Shown: positions 1 to 8,958 of the stretch, piece after piece
Numbering within the stretch: position 1 is the first letter of the stretch
Layout of the letters: each line of letters opens with the position of its first letter
Assembly: GCA_015065885.1 (NCBI GenBank)
Contig: SVPJ01000001.1
Span: 1-64,000 of the forward strand
DNA: 64,000 bases
Source of the DNA: Oscillospiraceae bacterium
GTDB lineage: Bacteria; Bacillota; Clostridia; Oscillospirales; Acutalibacteraceae
Direction: 5' to 3'
Notes under the pieces: model-generated
The model's input: the letters and a program-made list of their open reading frames with translations, nothing else
Told to the model about the DNA's origin: nothing
Database searches by the model: none
Translations under genes and position numbers: made by a program

Positions 1-8
1 CCCTAAAC

Positions 9-112
9 TTGCGAAGCAAATATCACTCGGCGTAAGCCGAATAACACTGCGTAGCAATAGAACTCGCCGTAGGCGAATAGAGTTGCGTGATACTCCGCTT
101 GGAGTATCACGC
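9..112. repeat. Array of short palindromes (TTGC-GAA-GCAA, TCGGC-GTAA-GCCGA, TGC-GTA-GCA, TCGCC-GTA-GGCGA) separated by AT-rich spacers, ending in a 12-bp perfect stem-loop GCGTGATACTCC-GCTT-GGAGTATCACGC
   Basis: Read directly from sequence; palindromes at 9-19, 27-40, 48-56, 64-76, hairpin 85-112. Confidence 0.8.
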
Positions 113-144
113 ATAAACGCTTGCCTTGTTTTTTGTATTCCGTC

Positions 145-1806
145 TTATTCTACCGAAATGATGTAGTAATACACCGGCTGACCGCCCGCGATCGCGGACA
201 CTTCGACGTCATCCCCGAGCTTCGCGCGAATGCCCTCGCACACCGCTTCGGCTTCCGCTTCGGTGGTATCGGCACCGTACATCAACGTGATGAAGGAGGT
301 ATCCTTCCCCGCCGCGTTGCGCGCCGACACCAGATGACGGGTCAACTTCACCGCCGCGTGTTCGATCTCTTTATCCACAAACGCGACCTTACTGCCGTCG
401 AGCGCCAAAATTTCGCCCTTGCGGATGGCACTGCCGCCGAACTCGCTGTCACGCGCGGCAAAGGTGATCTGACCGGTGGACACGTTTTCCGCCGCTCGGG
501 TCATCGCCAGCAGGTTATCTTCCACCGAGCCGTCGGGATCAAAGTTCAGCATAGCGGACACACCCTGCGGAATGGTGCGGGTGGGCAACACGTGTACCGT
601 GCGGTCCGCCAGCGGCACCGCCTGTTCCGCCGCCAAAATGATGTTCTTGTTGTTCGGCAGGACGTACACCACCTTGGCGGGGGTGGCTTCGATCGCATTC
701 AAAATATCGTCCGTCGAAGGATTCATCGTCTGACCGCCCGACACCACGTGATCGCAACCGAGATCGGTGAACAGCCCGTGCAGGCCTTCGCCTGCCGCGA
801 CCGCCACAAAGCCGACTTCGTTTTCGGGCTCTGCGCGCTGCGGCACGGGGTCTGCCGCCGCATCGTCTTCCACCCAGCCCGCATTTTCGTGCTGGATGAG
901 CATGTTTTCGACCTTCACGGTCTCAAACGCACCGTATTCCACACCCGCCGACAACGCCTTGCCGGGATCCTTCGTGTGTACGTGTACCTTGATGATGTCC
1001 TCGTCGTCCACCACCACGACGCAATCGCCGATGGATTCGAGATACGCACGCAGACGCATCGGATCTTTATCGCATTTCTTGTCGCGCGCCACAATAAATT
1101 CGGTGCAATAGGGGAATTCGATATCCACCTCGAACGTAGCCGCGGCACTCTGCTTCGGTGCGGACTTCACCGCCGCCGACACGTCGCCTTCCACCACCGC
1201 GCCGCCGGCGAACACCGCCTGCATCGCGTTGATGATGATCAAAAAGCCCTGACCGCCGGCATCCACCACGCCCGCTTTTTTGAGCTGGGGCAACAGTTCG
1301 GGCGTACGGGCGAGCGACGCCGCCGCTTCTTCACAAATAGCAGGCCACACCGCTTCGACCGAGCTGTCGCTTTCTGCCACCGCACGGCCCTTTTCCGCCG
1401 CCTCACGCGCCACCGTCAAAATGGTGCCCTCGGTCGGCTTCATCACGGCTTTGTACGCCGCTTCCACGCCGAGCGTCAACGCATGCGCCAATGCCGCACC
1501 GTCCGCTTCTTCCAAACCCTTGAGACCTTTGGAAAACCCGCGGAACAAAAGCGACAGAATAACACCCGAATTGCCGCGCGCACCGCGCAGCAACGCGGAA
1601 GCCGCGGTATCCGCCGTCTTGGTCACGGTCGGATTTTCCAGACGCATCAATTCGCGTGCCGCCGCCGAGATCGTCATAGACATATTGGTGCCCGTATCGC
1701 CGTCCGGCACGGGGAAAACGTTCAGTTCATCCACCGCCTGTTTTTGCGCCGCCAGGCAGTTGGAAGCGGAGACCATCGCGTCCCGCAAAGTCGTTCCGTT
1801 TATCAT
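145..1806 (-). CDS. fakA: DAK2/DegV-type fatty acid kinase-like protein (FakA/YloV family)
   Basis: N-terminal DAK2-like motif VFPVPDGDTGTNMSMT, RGARGNSGVILS; 553 aa; next to an Asp23 gene as is typical. Confidence 0.88.
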   Translation of the reverse strand: MINGTTLRDAMVSASNCLAAQKQAVDELNVFPVPDGDTGTNMSMTISAAARELMRLENPTVTKTADTAASALLRGARGNSGVILSLLFRGFSKGLKGLEEADGAALAHALTLGVEAAYKAVMKPTEGTILTVAREAAEKGRAVAESDSSVEAVWPAICEEAAASLARTPELLPQLKKAGVVDAGGQGFLIIINAMQAVFAGGAVVEGDVSAAVKSAPKQSAAATFEVDIEFPYCTEFIVARDKKCDKDPMRLRAYLESIGDCVVVVDDEDIIKVHVHTKDPGKALSAGVEYGAFETVKVENMLIQHENAGWVEDDAAADPVPQRAEPENEVGFVAVAAGEGLHGLFTDLGCDHVVSGGQTMNPSTDDILNAIEATPAKVVYVLPNNKNIILAAEQAVPLADRTVHVLPTRTIPQGVSAMLNFDPDGSVEDNLLAMTRAAENVSTGQITFAARDSEFGGSAIRKGEILALDGSKVAFVDKEIEHAAVKLTRHLVSARNAAGKDTSFITLMYGADTTEAEAEAVCEGIRAKLGDDVEVSAIAGGQPVYYYIISVE

Positions 1807-1845
1807 TTCAGCACTCCCTTGTTGTTGCGAATTTCACCGCGTAAA

Positions 1846-2199
1846 TTATTCGGCTTTCATACCGTCTACAAACACGTCGACCCTCTTCACGATAAGGCCG
1901 GTCGCTTGTTCCACGGTAAAGCGCACCTTGTTTTTGATGCTGTCGGCGATCGCCGTAATATTCATACCAATGCTCACCGCGATGTGCAGTTCCACCACCA
2001 GACGGCCGCCTTCACTGCGCACGCGCACCCCCTGATCGGCATACGTACGGCGGGAAATGAGCGAACGCAGACCCTGCCGCGCACCGCTTTTCACCATGCC
2101 CGCCACACCGTAGCACGCCGAAGCCGCGTTGCCGATCAAATTGGCAAAATACTCCTCCGAGATCTCAATGGTTCCCATGTGATTCTCAATACGGATCAT
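1846..2199 (-). CDS. Asp23/Gls24 family envelope stress response protein
   Basis: MGTIEISEEYFANLIGNAASACYGVAGM...; start chosen at the internal Met (MIRIENHMG). Confidence 0.88.
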   Translation of the reverse strand: MIRIENHMGTIEISEEYFANLIGNAASACYGVAGMVKSGARQGLRSLISRRTYADQGVRVRSEGGRLVVELHIAVSIGMNITAIADSIKNKVRFTVEQATGLIVKRVDVFVDGMKAE

Positions 2200-2225
2200 A
2201 GTAACACACCTTTCTGCACCCGAGG

Positions 2226-3764
2226 TCAGCCCCCCGCAGTGCTCCATTTCCAATTTTCAGGTCCTGCGTACGCATCGAACGCTTCGGGAGAGACCCCCGT
2301 CAACGTGCGTGCATACGCCGCCATACCGCGCCGAAAACACAGCGGAATATACGGCGCATCCTCTGCCAGCACGGCAGCAAACTCTGCCGCCGTGATCTCT
2401 CCTTCGCAAAACGCGGCATACCGTTTCGCCGCTTCGCCTTTCGTGTCGATACCGTAGGACACGGCACCGCCGCGGACGAGCCACGGGGAGAGATCCATAT
2501 TCGCGGTCATCCGCACTTCGCCGATATAGAGGTCGCACCGTCCGTTACGCAACGCGACGAAGTAATCGTCGTACGGCAAGGACACGACCGTCACCGCGAA
2601 GCCGACCGCTTCCAGTTGGGTCTTTATCAAATCCGCAAGTGCGGTTTTGAACGCATTGTCTTCACACACGAGCAACGACACCGAAGCCGTCGCGGCATCT
2701 TCCGTCTCCCCGCCCGGCACGGCGTACCCCGCTTCAGAAAGCAACGAGACCGCCGTCGTGCGGTCGGCACTCGGTGCATACACCGCAAGACCGTTCGCCG
2801 CGGAAAACGGCGCGGGAAAAGGCGAACTTGCCGCCGCGGCGTACCCTGCAAACGCCACCTCTGCCAAGCGGGCGCGATCGAGTGCCAGCGACACCGCACG
2901 GCGTACCGCCGCGTCTTTGAACAAACGGCGGGAAGCGTTCACCCCAAGGTACACGAGATATTCCGTATCCGCCGCCGTGGTGGCAGAGGACACGCGCGGC
3001 ACCGTGCCGTCGGTAAGATCGCTGTAAAAATAGCTCACACGGCCGAGTTCCACACCGCCGATGCATTCCTCGTCGCTCAAAAGATCCAGCAAGCGTATCT
3101 CGGAAAAGGTGACGGCGTCACCGTGAGGGTTTGCCGTAAGGCGAGGCGTGTGATCGAACACGTAACGCCCGCTGCCAAGCACCGTGCCGTCCGCCGTTTG
3201 GCGGATCACGGGAAAACTGAGGCAGGCGGCGGCAAACGGGTCGCCCCGCCGAAGCGTAAACGTAAGGGTCACGCCGTCTTCCGCCACCGTCGCTTCCGAA
3301 ACGTTCGAAAGCAGTGCAGCGTACGCCGCGCTCTCCCGTGCGGCGGCAAAGGAAGTCAGCACGTCCTCCGCCGTGACGGCGGTACCGTCCGAAAACACCG
3401 CGTCCGCGGCAAGGCGGGCGGTCACGACCGTCCCTTGTACCGTAACCGACGCGGCAAGACAAGGCACGGCTTCCAGCGACGCGGTCACCGTGGTCAGCCC
3501 TTCGTACAACAGCGGCACCAACTCACGGTTGACACGGCTGTTCATCAAAAAGGGATTCAAACTGTCCGCACGGCTGTACGCCAGTGTAAACACGGGCGGT
3601 GTCGCGGGCGACATATCTTCGGTCGCCGGCGGCGTCGCGGGCGGTGCGGGCGGCGGTGTTGCCGTGGAACAGGCAGTAAGTAACACCAACAAAAGGCACA
3701 ACGCGCACACGCGTCTCAACCGTTTTGCCAACCTGCCACCTCCGCCCTTTTTGCCTGTAAGCAT
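2226..3764 (-). CDS. ABC transporter substrate-binding lipoprotein (peptide/nickel family 5)
   Basis: Lipobox LLLVLLTAC; SRADSLNPFLMNSRVNRELVPLLYEGL, AVRRAVSLALDRARLAEVAFAGYA. Confidence 0.85.
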   Translation of the reverse strand: MLTGKKGGGGRLAKRLRRVCALCLLLVLLTACSTATPPPAPPATPPATEDMSPATPPVFTLAYSRADSLNPFLMNSRVNRELVPLLYEGLTTVTASLEAVPCLAASVTVQGTVVTARLAADAVFSDGTAVTAEDVLTSFAAARESAAYAALLSNVSEATVAEDGVTLTFTLRRGDPFAAACLSFPVIRQTADGTVLGSGRYVFDHTPRLTANPHGDAVTFSEIRLLDLLSDEECIGGVELGRVSYFYSDLTDGTVPRVSSATTAADTEYLVYLGVNASRRLFKDAAVRRAVSLALDRARLAEVAFAGYAAAASSPFPAPFSAANGLAVYAPSADRTTAVSLLSEAGYAVPGGETEDAATASVSLLVCEDNAFKTALADLIKTQLEAVGFAVTVVSLPYDDYFVALRNGRCDLYIGEVRMTANMDLSPWLVRGGAVSYGIDTKGEAAKRYAAFCEGEITAAEFAAVLAEDAPYIPLCFRRGMAAYARTLTGVSPEAFDAYAGPENWKWSTAGG

Positions 3765-3835
3765 AAACAGACACGATATAGTATATCACATAATTTCAAA
3801 ACAATCAACCTTATTTTCTTGCGTATTGTAAAAGA

Positions 3836-3864
3836 TTGACAAAATGCCCAAAGACGGCTATACT
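3836..3864 (+). promoter_or_regulatory. SigA-type promoter TTGACA-17-TATACT
   Basis: -35 3836-3841, -10 3859-3864, upstream of ORF at 3890. Confidence 0.7.
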
Positions 3865-3889
3865 TTTTAAAAGAAATGAGGTGTTTTCT

Positions 3890-4216
3890 ATGGGTTGGTT
3901 CGGCAAACGCAAGGCGGAAAAAGAGTGGGAGGCGCTGTTTGCCCGTCTGTGCGAAAAACCGATCAAATACGTGGCACGACGTCAAATAAACGAAAGCGGC
4001 TCCACCGAAGAGATCGTGCTGGGCAAGGGCGGACGCCTGTCGCACGGGAACGGCTTTTTTATGGTGGATACGGGCGCGGGCGAGGTATTCCGCTCGGCGG
4101 AGGACACCGTGCGCTGTGCGGAACTTCTCAGCCGCGACGGCGTGGTGGTGCAGGGTGTCAACACCCACACGGGGGCGGAAGATACCGTCGTCGCCTATTA
4201 CGTATATTATCGGTAA
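3890..4216 (+). CDS. Hypothetical protein (about 108 aa)
   Basis: ORF with promoter and RBS (atgaggtg); start at MGWFGKRKAEKEWEALF. Confidence 0.7.
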   Translation: MGWFGKRKAEKEWEALFARLCEKPIKYVARRQINESGSTEEIVLGKGGRLSHGNGFFMVDTGAGEVFRSAEDTVRCAELLSRDGVVVQGVNTHTGAEDTVVAYYVYYR

Positions 4217-4228
4217 GGAGCGTGCGTT

Positions 4229-5203
4229 ATGATCTTCCCTCCGTTTTTAAAACCGCAGGATCTCATCGGCGTGACCGCCCCCAGTGCGGGCATCGCCGCC
4301 GAAGACCACGCGGCGTTCGATCTCTCCCTCTCCCGCATTCGGGCGATGGGCTACCGCGTGTGCGAGACCGCCAGCGTGCGGTCGGGCGGCATCGTCAGCG
4401 CCGCGGCCGACGTGCGGGCAAACGAACTGAGCGCCCTGCTGCGTGACCCCGCCGTTTCCATGGTGTGGTGCGCCTCGGGCGGGGACTTTTTACTGGATAT
4501 GCTCCCCTTCGTGGATTTTGAAGCGGCGGTGAAACACCCGAAATGGGTACAAGGCTATTCCGACCCGACCTCCCTGCTCTACACCCTCACCACCCGTCAC
4601 GACATCGCCACCGTTTACGGTGCCAACGCGGGCGGGTTTGACGAGGATACCGTCCCCGCCCACGCGCAGTACGCACTAAATCTGCTTGGCAGCACTCTTC
4701 CCCCGCAACACAGTTTCGAAACCTTTACCCACCGTTTTCGCGACGAAGGCGAACAGGCGGTGGTGTGGGAAACACCGCGCGGGGATTTCTCCGCAACGGG
4801 CCGCCTGCTCGGCGGGTGTCTCGACTGCCTGTCGGATATTCTCGGCACGCCGTACGACGGCACGGCGGATTTTGTCGAACGGTACCGTGCCGACGGCATC
4901 GTTTGGTACTTCGATATTTTCGCTCTGTCTGCCGAAGCCACCTATCGCACCTTGTGGCGTATGCGGGAATGCGGGTGGTTTGCCACCGCCCGCGCCGTGA
5001 TGGTAGGGCGGGTGTGTTTCCCCTCGTCCTTTATGGATCTCTCTTACCGTGAAATGATCGAGCAGGCCCTGCCCGACGTCCCGTTGGTGCTGGAAGCGGA
5101 CGTGGGGCACGTGCCGCCGCGTATGACCATGATCAACGGTGCCCTTGCCACGCTTGAGGCCAAGGACGGCAAAGGCACACTGACAATGCGTTTGGAGGAA
5201 TAA
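4229..5203 (+). CDS. LD-carboxypeptidase / S66 family peptidase (MccF-like)
   Basis: LIGVTAPSAGI, GGDFLLDMLPFVDF, KWVQGYSDPTSLLYTLT, VGHVPPRMTMINGALATLEA. Confidence 0.88.
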   Translation: MIFPPFLKPQDLIGVTAPSAGIAAEDHAAFDLSLSRIRAMGYRVCETASVRSGGIVSAAADVRANELSALLRDPAVSMVWCASGGDFLLDMLPFVDFEAAVKHPKWVQGYSDPTSLLYTLTTRHDIATVYGANAGGFDEDTVPAHAQYALNLLGSTLPPQHSFETFTHRFRDEGEQAVVWETPRGDFSATGRLLGGCLDCLSDILGTPYDGTADFVERYRADGIVWYFDIFALSAEATYRTLWRMRECGWFATARAVMVGRVCFPSSFMDLSYREMIEQALPDVPLVLEADVGHVPPRMTMINGALATLEAKDGKGTLTMRLEE

Positions 5204-5206
5204 GTC

Positions 5207-7417
5207 ATGACCGAACAACAACTGCGCGCCCTGCTCGCCGATATGTCGCTTGCCGAAAAATTCGGCGAGTTGCAACAGATGCCGGGGCAATACTACACCG
5301 ACGATTGCATCGAAACGGGCATCAACGCCGCTTTTGACTTCACCGAGGAAGAGGTGGCGTGCATCGGCTCGGCACTGAACGTGTTGGACCCTGCCCGTAT
5401 CATCGAGATCCAAAAACAGCATATCGCACGGCATCCGCACGGGATCCCGATGTTGTTTATGCTGGATATCATCCACGGCTACAGCACCATCTATCCCATT
5501 CCGCTGGCGCAGGCATGCTCGTTTGAGCCGGATTTAGTGCGCGCCCTCGCCCGTGCCACCGCCAGAGAATCCTGCGCCGCGGGACAACACGTGACCTTTT
5601 CTCCGATGGCGGATCTTTCGCGCGATGCCCGTTGGGGCCGCGTGATGGAAGGCAGCGGGGAAGACCCGTATTTGAACGCGAAAATGGCCGCCGCCGCGGT
5701 GCAAGGATACCAAGGGGACGACCTTACCGCCGAGGGTACCATCAGCGCGTGCGTGAAGCACTTCGCCGCCTACGGCGCGGTGGAGGGCGGCCGCGAATAC
5801 GGCTATGTCGATATGTCGGAACGTATGCTCCGTCAATACTATCTGCCCGCCTACAAAGCGGCGTGTGACGCGGGCAGCGGTATGCTGATGACCGCGTTCA
5901 ACGCCATCGCGGGCGTGCCCGCCTCGGGCAGTCGCGAGCTGAACGCCATTCTGCGGGACGAATGGGGCTACGAAGGCGCGGTCATTTCGGACTACGGCTC
6001 GATAAGCCAGATGTACAGCCACGGCGTGATCCAAAACCCGCTCGAATCCACCAAACGCGCGATGGACGGCGGGGTGGATATCGAGATGTGCATCCACCAC
6101 TACCGCCGCGGTCTGCCGCAGTTGCTGGAAAGCGGGGAGATCACAACGGAACAGCTCGACCGTGCGGTGTGGCGGGTGCTGAATCTTAAAAACCGCTTGG
6201 GTCTGTTTGAAGATCCGTATCACTTCGCCTCCCCCGAAAAGGCGGCGAAACTGCAAAACTGCGAAGATTTCTTGCAACTGGCGCGGGAGTCTGTCCCCCG
6301 CTGCTCGGTGCTTTTGAAGAACGACGGCAAGCTGTTGCCGCTGTCGCCCGATGCAGACGAAACAGTGGCGTTCATCGGCCCGTTTTTGAATGAAAGTGAC
6401 CTGCTCGGTGGGTGGGTAAACCAAAAAGTGGGGCGTATCACCGCCGCCACCTTGCAGGAAACACTGCAAGCGCGCTTCCCCGCCCGTGACTTCACCTACA
6501 CCGCGGGTTGTGCCCTGCTGGGTGCGGAAGATGCCATGATGGCAGAGAAAAAACACGCCGCCTTTGAAACCGATGCCGACCGCCGCTGTGCGATGCTGGA
6601 AGAGGCGGTTGCCGCCGCGAAAGCCGCCGACAAGGTCGTGCTGTTCCTCGGTGAGCATCCGCAGTGCGGCGGCGAACTGGCGGCAAGAGCCGACATTCGC
6701 CTGCCGAAGATCCAGCGCGATCTGTTCCGTGCGGTTGCCGCCGTGAACGATACCGTCGTCACGGTGGTGTTCGACCACCGCCCCGTGGAACTCGGCGATA
6801 TTGCCGAAACGTCCAAGGCACTGCTCAACGTGTGGTTTCCCGGCACGATGGGGGCGGCCGGCATCACCGACATGCTGTTCGGTGACGCCGCCCCGACGGG
6901 GCGCACCACCATGTCCTTCCCCCACACGGTCGGGCAGGAGCCGATCTACTACAACCGCCTGCCCACCGATCACGCCCCCGAATTCTCACCCATTTACATC
7001 ACGGGGTACGTGGACTGCCCGCTCGACCCGCTTTACTGCTTCGGTGAAGGGCTGACGTATACCGATTTTGCCTACGGCGAAGTGCGCTTGGACAAAGCCA
7101 CCCTGCACGCGGGCGAGACACTCACCGCCACCGTAACGGTGCAAAACGTCGGCGAGCGGGACGGCGAAGAGACGGTGCAGCTGTATATCCGCGATCCGTT
7201 CGCCTCGGTCTCGCAACCCGTCAAAGAGTTGAAAGGCTTCAAGCGGGTGTTCATTCCCAAAGGCGAAAATGCCGAGGTGACCTTCCCCCTCACCCCCGAC
7301 GACCTGCGGTTTTACAACGAAGATGTGGACTTTGTGTGGGAGCCGGGTGAGATTCAGGTATTCATCGGCCACGACAGCCGCGTAAGCCAATACAAAACGT
7401 TCCGTTTGGAAGAATAA
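5207..7417 (+). CDS. Glycoside hydrolase family 3 beta-glucosidase (BglX-like) with C-terminal fibronectin III-like domain
   Basis: HGIPMLFMLDIIHGYSTIYPIPLAQACSFEPDL, EGAVISDYGSI. Confidence 0.93.
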   Translation: MTEQQLRALLADMSLAEKFGELQQMPGQYYTDDCIETGINAAFDFTEEEVACIGSALNVLDPARIIEIQKQHIARHPHGIPMLFMLDIIHGYSTIYPIPLAQACSFEPDLVRALARATARESCAAGQHVTFSPMADLSRDARWGRVMEGSGEDPYLNAKMAAAAVQGYQGDDLTAEGTISACVKHFAAYGAVEGGREYGYVDMSERMLRQYYLPAYKAACDAGSGMLMTAFNAIAGVPASGSRELNAILRDEWGYEGAVISDYGSISQMYSHGVIQNPLESTKRAMDGGVDIEMCIHHYRRGLPQLLESGEITTEQLDRAVWRVLNLKNRLGLFEDPYHFASPEKAAKLQNCEDFLQLARESVPRCSVLLKNDGKLLPLSPDADETVAFIGPFLNESDLLGGWVNQKVGRITAATLQETLQARFPARDFTYTAGCALLGAEDAMMAEKKHAAFETDADRRCAMLEEAVAAAKAADKVVLFLGEHPQCGGELAARADIRLPKIQRDLFRAVAAVNDTVVTVVFDHRPVELGDIAETSKALLNVWFPGTMGAAGITDMLFGDAAPTGRTTMSFPHTVGQEPIYYNRLPTDHAPEFSPIYITGYVDCPLDPLYCFGEGLTYTDFAYGEVRLDKATLHAGETLTATVTVQNVGERDGEETVQLYIRDPFASVSQPVKELKGFKRVFIPKGENAEVTFPLTPDDLRFYNEDVDFVWEPGEIQVFIGHDSRVSQYKTFRLEE

Positions 7418-7422
7418 GATGC

Positions 7423-7467
7423 AAAAAGGGGCTGTCGCGTTACTGCTTTAACGCGACAGCCCTTTTT
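7423..7467 (+). terminator. Rho-independent terminator after GH3
   Basis: ggggctgtcgcgtt-actgcttt-aacgcgacagcccttttt. Confidence 0.85.
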
Positions 7468-7468
7468 C

Positions 7469-7574
7469 TCATTTTTTACGACTGTCAATAAAGTCCTGCA
7501 GGATGATGACCGCCGAGACAGTATCCACCACCGCTTTGCGCTTTTTGCCGCGGGTGTTGGTCTCATTCAAAAAT
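7469..7574 (-). pseudogene. Duplicated 3' fragment of ruvX (YqgF)
   Basis: 106 bp with 5 differences from 11827-11932; still in frame (..TNTRGKKRKAVVDTVSAVIILQDFIDSRKK*). Confidence 0.9.
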
Positions 7575-7576
7575 CT

Positions 7577-7739
7577 GCATGTGCATTTCCAAAGACGAAA
7601 GCACCGAGGTGACCTTCACCCTCACCCCCGACGATCTGCGGTTTTACAACGGAGATATGGCGTTCGTGTGGGACCCCGGTGAGATCCAAGTGTTCATCGG
7701 CCACGACAGCCGTGTGGGCGAATAGAAAACGTTCTCTTT
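7577..7739 (+). pseudogene. 3' fragment of a GH3 glucosidase gene
   Basis: ISKDESTEVTFTLTPDDLRFYNGDMAFVWDPGEIQVFIGHDSRVGE* aligns to the C-terminus of the GH3 at 5207-7417. Confidence 0.9.
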
Positions 7740-7744
7740 TGTTT

Positions 7745-8935
7745 TCATGCCATTATTTTTTGTGTCAGTGTGCCGTCGGTTGTAATTTCGCACGCTAGGC
7801 TGTAGTAGATCAGATAGTTCGTGCAGCGAATGATCGACTCTTCTGTTTGTATTTCCAAAACCGGGATATAGTCTATATCCCCTCCTTCACAACCTTTGGC
7901 ACGGTAGTCGTTGGCAACCTGTTCGTTCAGCCATTGCACCGCACCTTCCGGATCGCTCACCGGCCCATACTTACGCACAAGCCCATAATTTGTGTTGCCG
8001 GGCACGTGCGGCAAATACCCCATCTCTTCATACGGCCACACGCCCGAACCGAATCGCACAACGATCTCCCCGTTTACACTGCGTACCGTTTGCGGCGCGA
8101 TCAGCGGCGTATCAAAACTTTTCGGTGCGGTGATAGCTGCCACCGCGGCCTTATCAACCACATGTTGCAACACCAAGCGGGCATCGGTAGAATTCACTTC
8201 GCCGTCCTTATCCACGTCGGCAGACACGATCTGTCCTTCATCAAGCGCCGTTTTCTCCACCGTATACTGCAACACCAGCCGCGCATCCGTGGAATCGCAC
8301 ACGCCATCGCCGTTCACGTCGCCACCCGCGGGGGTGTGGGTAATCACCTCGAACCGATGGCCGTTGGCGATCGCCCAACGATGGGCGTAACTGCCTTTGT
8401 ACACCTTCAGCAACGTATTCGGATGAAATGCTCCTTCGCAGATCAGCGATACGCTGTACGGAACAATGACCTCTTCCAGTGAAGCTGCCAAATAGAACGC
8501 CGCGTGATCCCCTACACCGCCGATCACCTTTAACGTGTTCGGGAACACGACCTCTTTCAATGCCGTAACCTTATGCAATAAAACATTACCGATCGCTTCG
8601 ATCCCCTCTTCAAACACCAACCGTTCGGGGAAGCAATCCCCCAAATAGGCCATTCTCGTATCCACCGTCTTTACGGGAAGGCCGTCGATAACGGCAGGAA
8701 AGACGATCGTGCGCTCACCGTTGATCCCTTCAATTTCGACATAATTTTTATATTTCACATAACGGAATCCATCGTCGCTGAAACCGGATTGCGGCTCGTC
8801 GGGATGCAAACGGTAACTTTCCGTGACACCCAAGCCTGTGGCACTGCCGGCCACACTCGAAAAAGCCACCACAAACGCCGCTATCACCAAAAGCGCAAGC
8901 ACGCGCAACATGGTTTTCTTCATGTTCATCATCAC
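7745..8935 (-). CDS. Secreted BspA-type leucine-rich repeat protein with an internal type I dockerin
   Basis: Signal peptide; ERLVFEEGIEAIGNVLLHKVTALKEVVFPNTLKVIG; dockerin GDVNGDGVCDSTDARLVLQYTVEK...ADVDKDGEVNSTDARLVLQHVVDK followed by about 130 further residues. Confidence 0.85.
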   Translation of the reverse strand: MMMNMKKTMLRVLALLVIAAFVVAFSSVAGSATGLGVTESYRLHPDEPQSGFSDDGFRYVKYKNYVEIEGINGERTIVFPAVIDGLPVKTVDTRMAYLGDCFPERLVFEEGIEAIGNVLLHKVTALKEVVFPNTLKVIGGVGDHAAFYLAASLEEVIVPYSVSLICEGAFHPNTLLKVYKGSYAHRWAIANGHRFEVITHTPAGGDVNGDGVCDSTDARLVLQYTVEKTALDEGQIVSADVDKDGEVNSTDARLVLQHVVDKAAVAAITAPKSFDTPLIAPQTVRSVNGEIVVRFGSGVWPYEEMGYLPHVPGNTNYGLVRKYGPVSDPEGAVQWLNEQVANDYRAKGCEGGDIDYIPVLEIQTEESIIRCTNYLIYYSLACEITTDGTLTQKIMA

Positions 8936-8958
8936 AACTCATCCCTCCTTTTAAGGAA

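Noticed and set aside
9-84. CRISPR-like array at window start
   Set aside because: Palindromes differ from each other and spacing is too short; more like a REP/structured element
85-112. Intrinsic terminator for fakA
   Set aside because: Perfect 12-bp stem but no U-tract on either strand; reported as hairpin within the repeat instead
121-2457. 778-aa + strand ORF
   Set aside because: Shadow ORF over fakA, Asp23 and the ABC binding protein, all clearly coding on the minus strand
5534-6973. 479-aa minus-strand ORF
   Set aside because: Antisense shadow of the GH3 gene
7354-7566. 70-aa minus ORF at the scar
   Set aside because: Wrong frame relative to the ruvX fragment; no support as a gene
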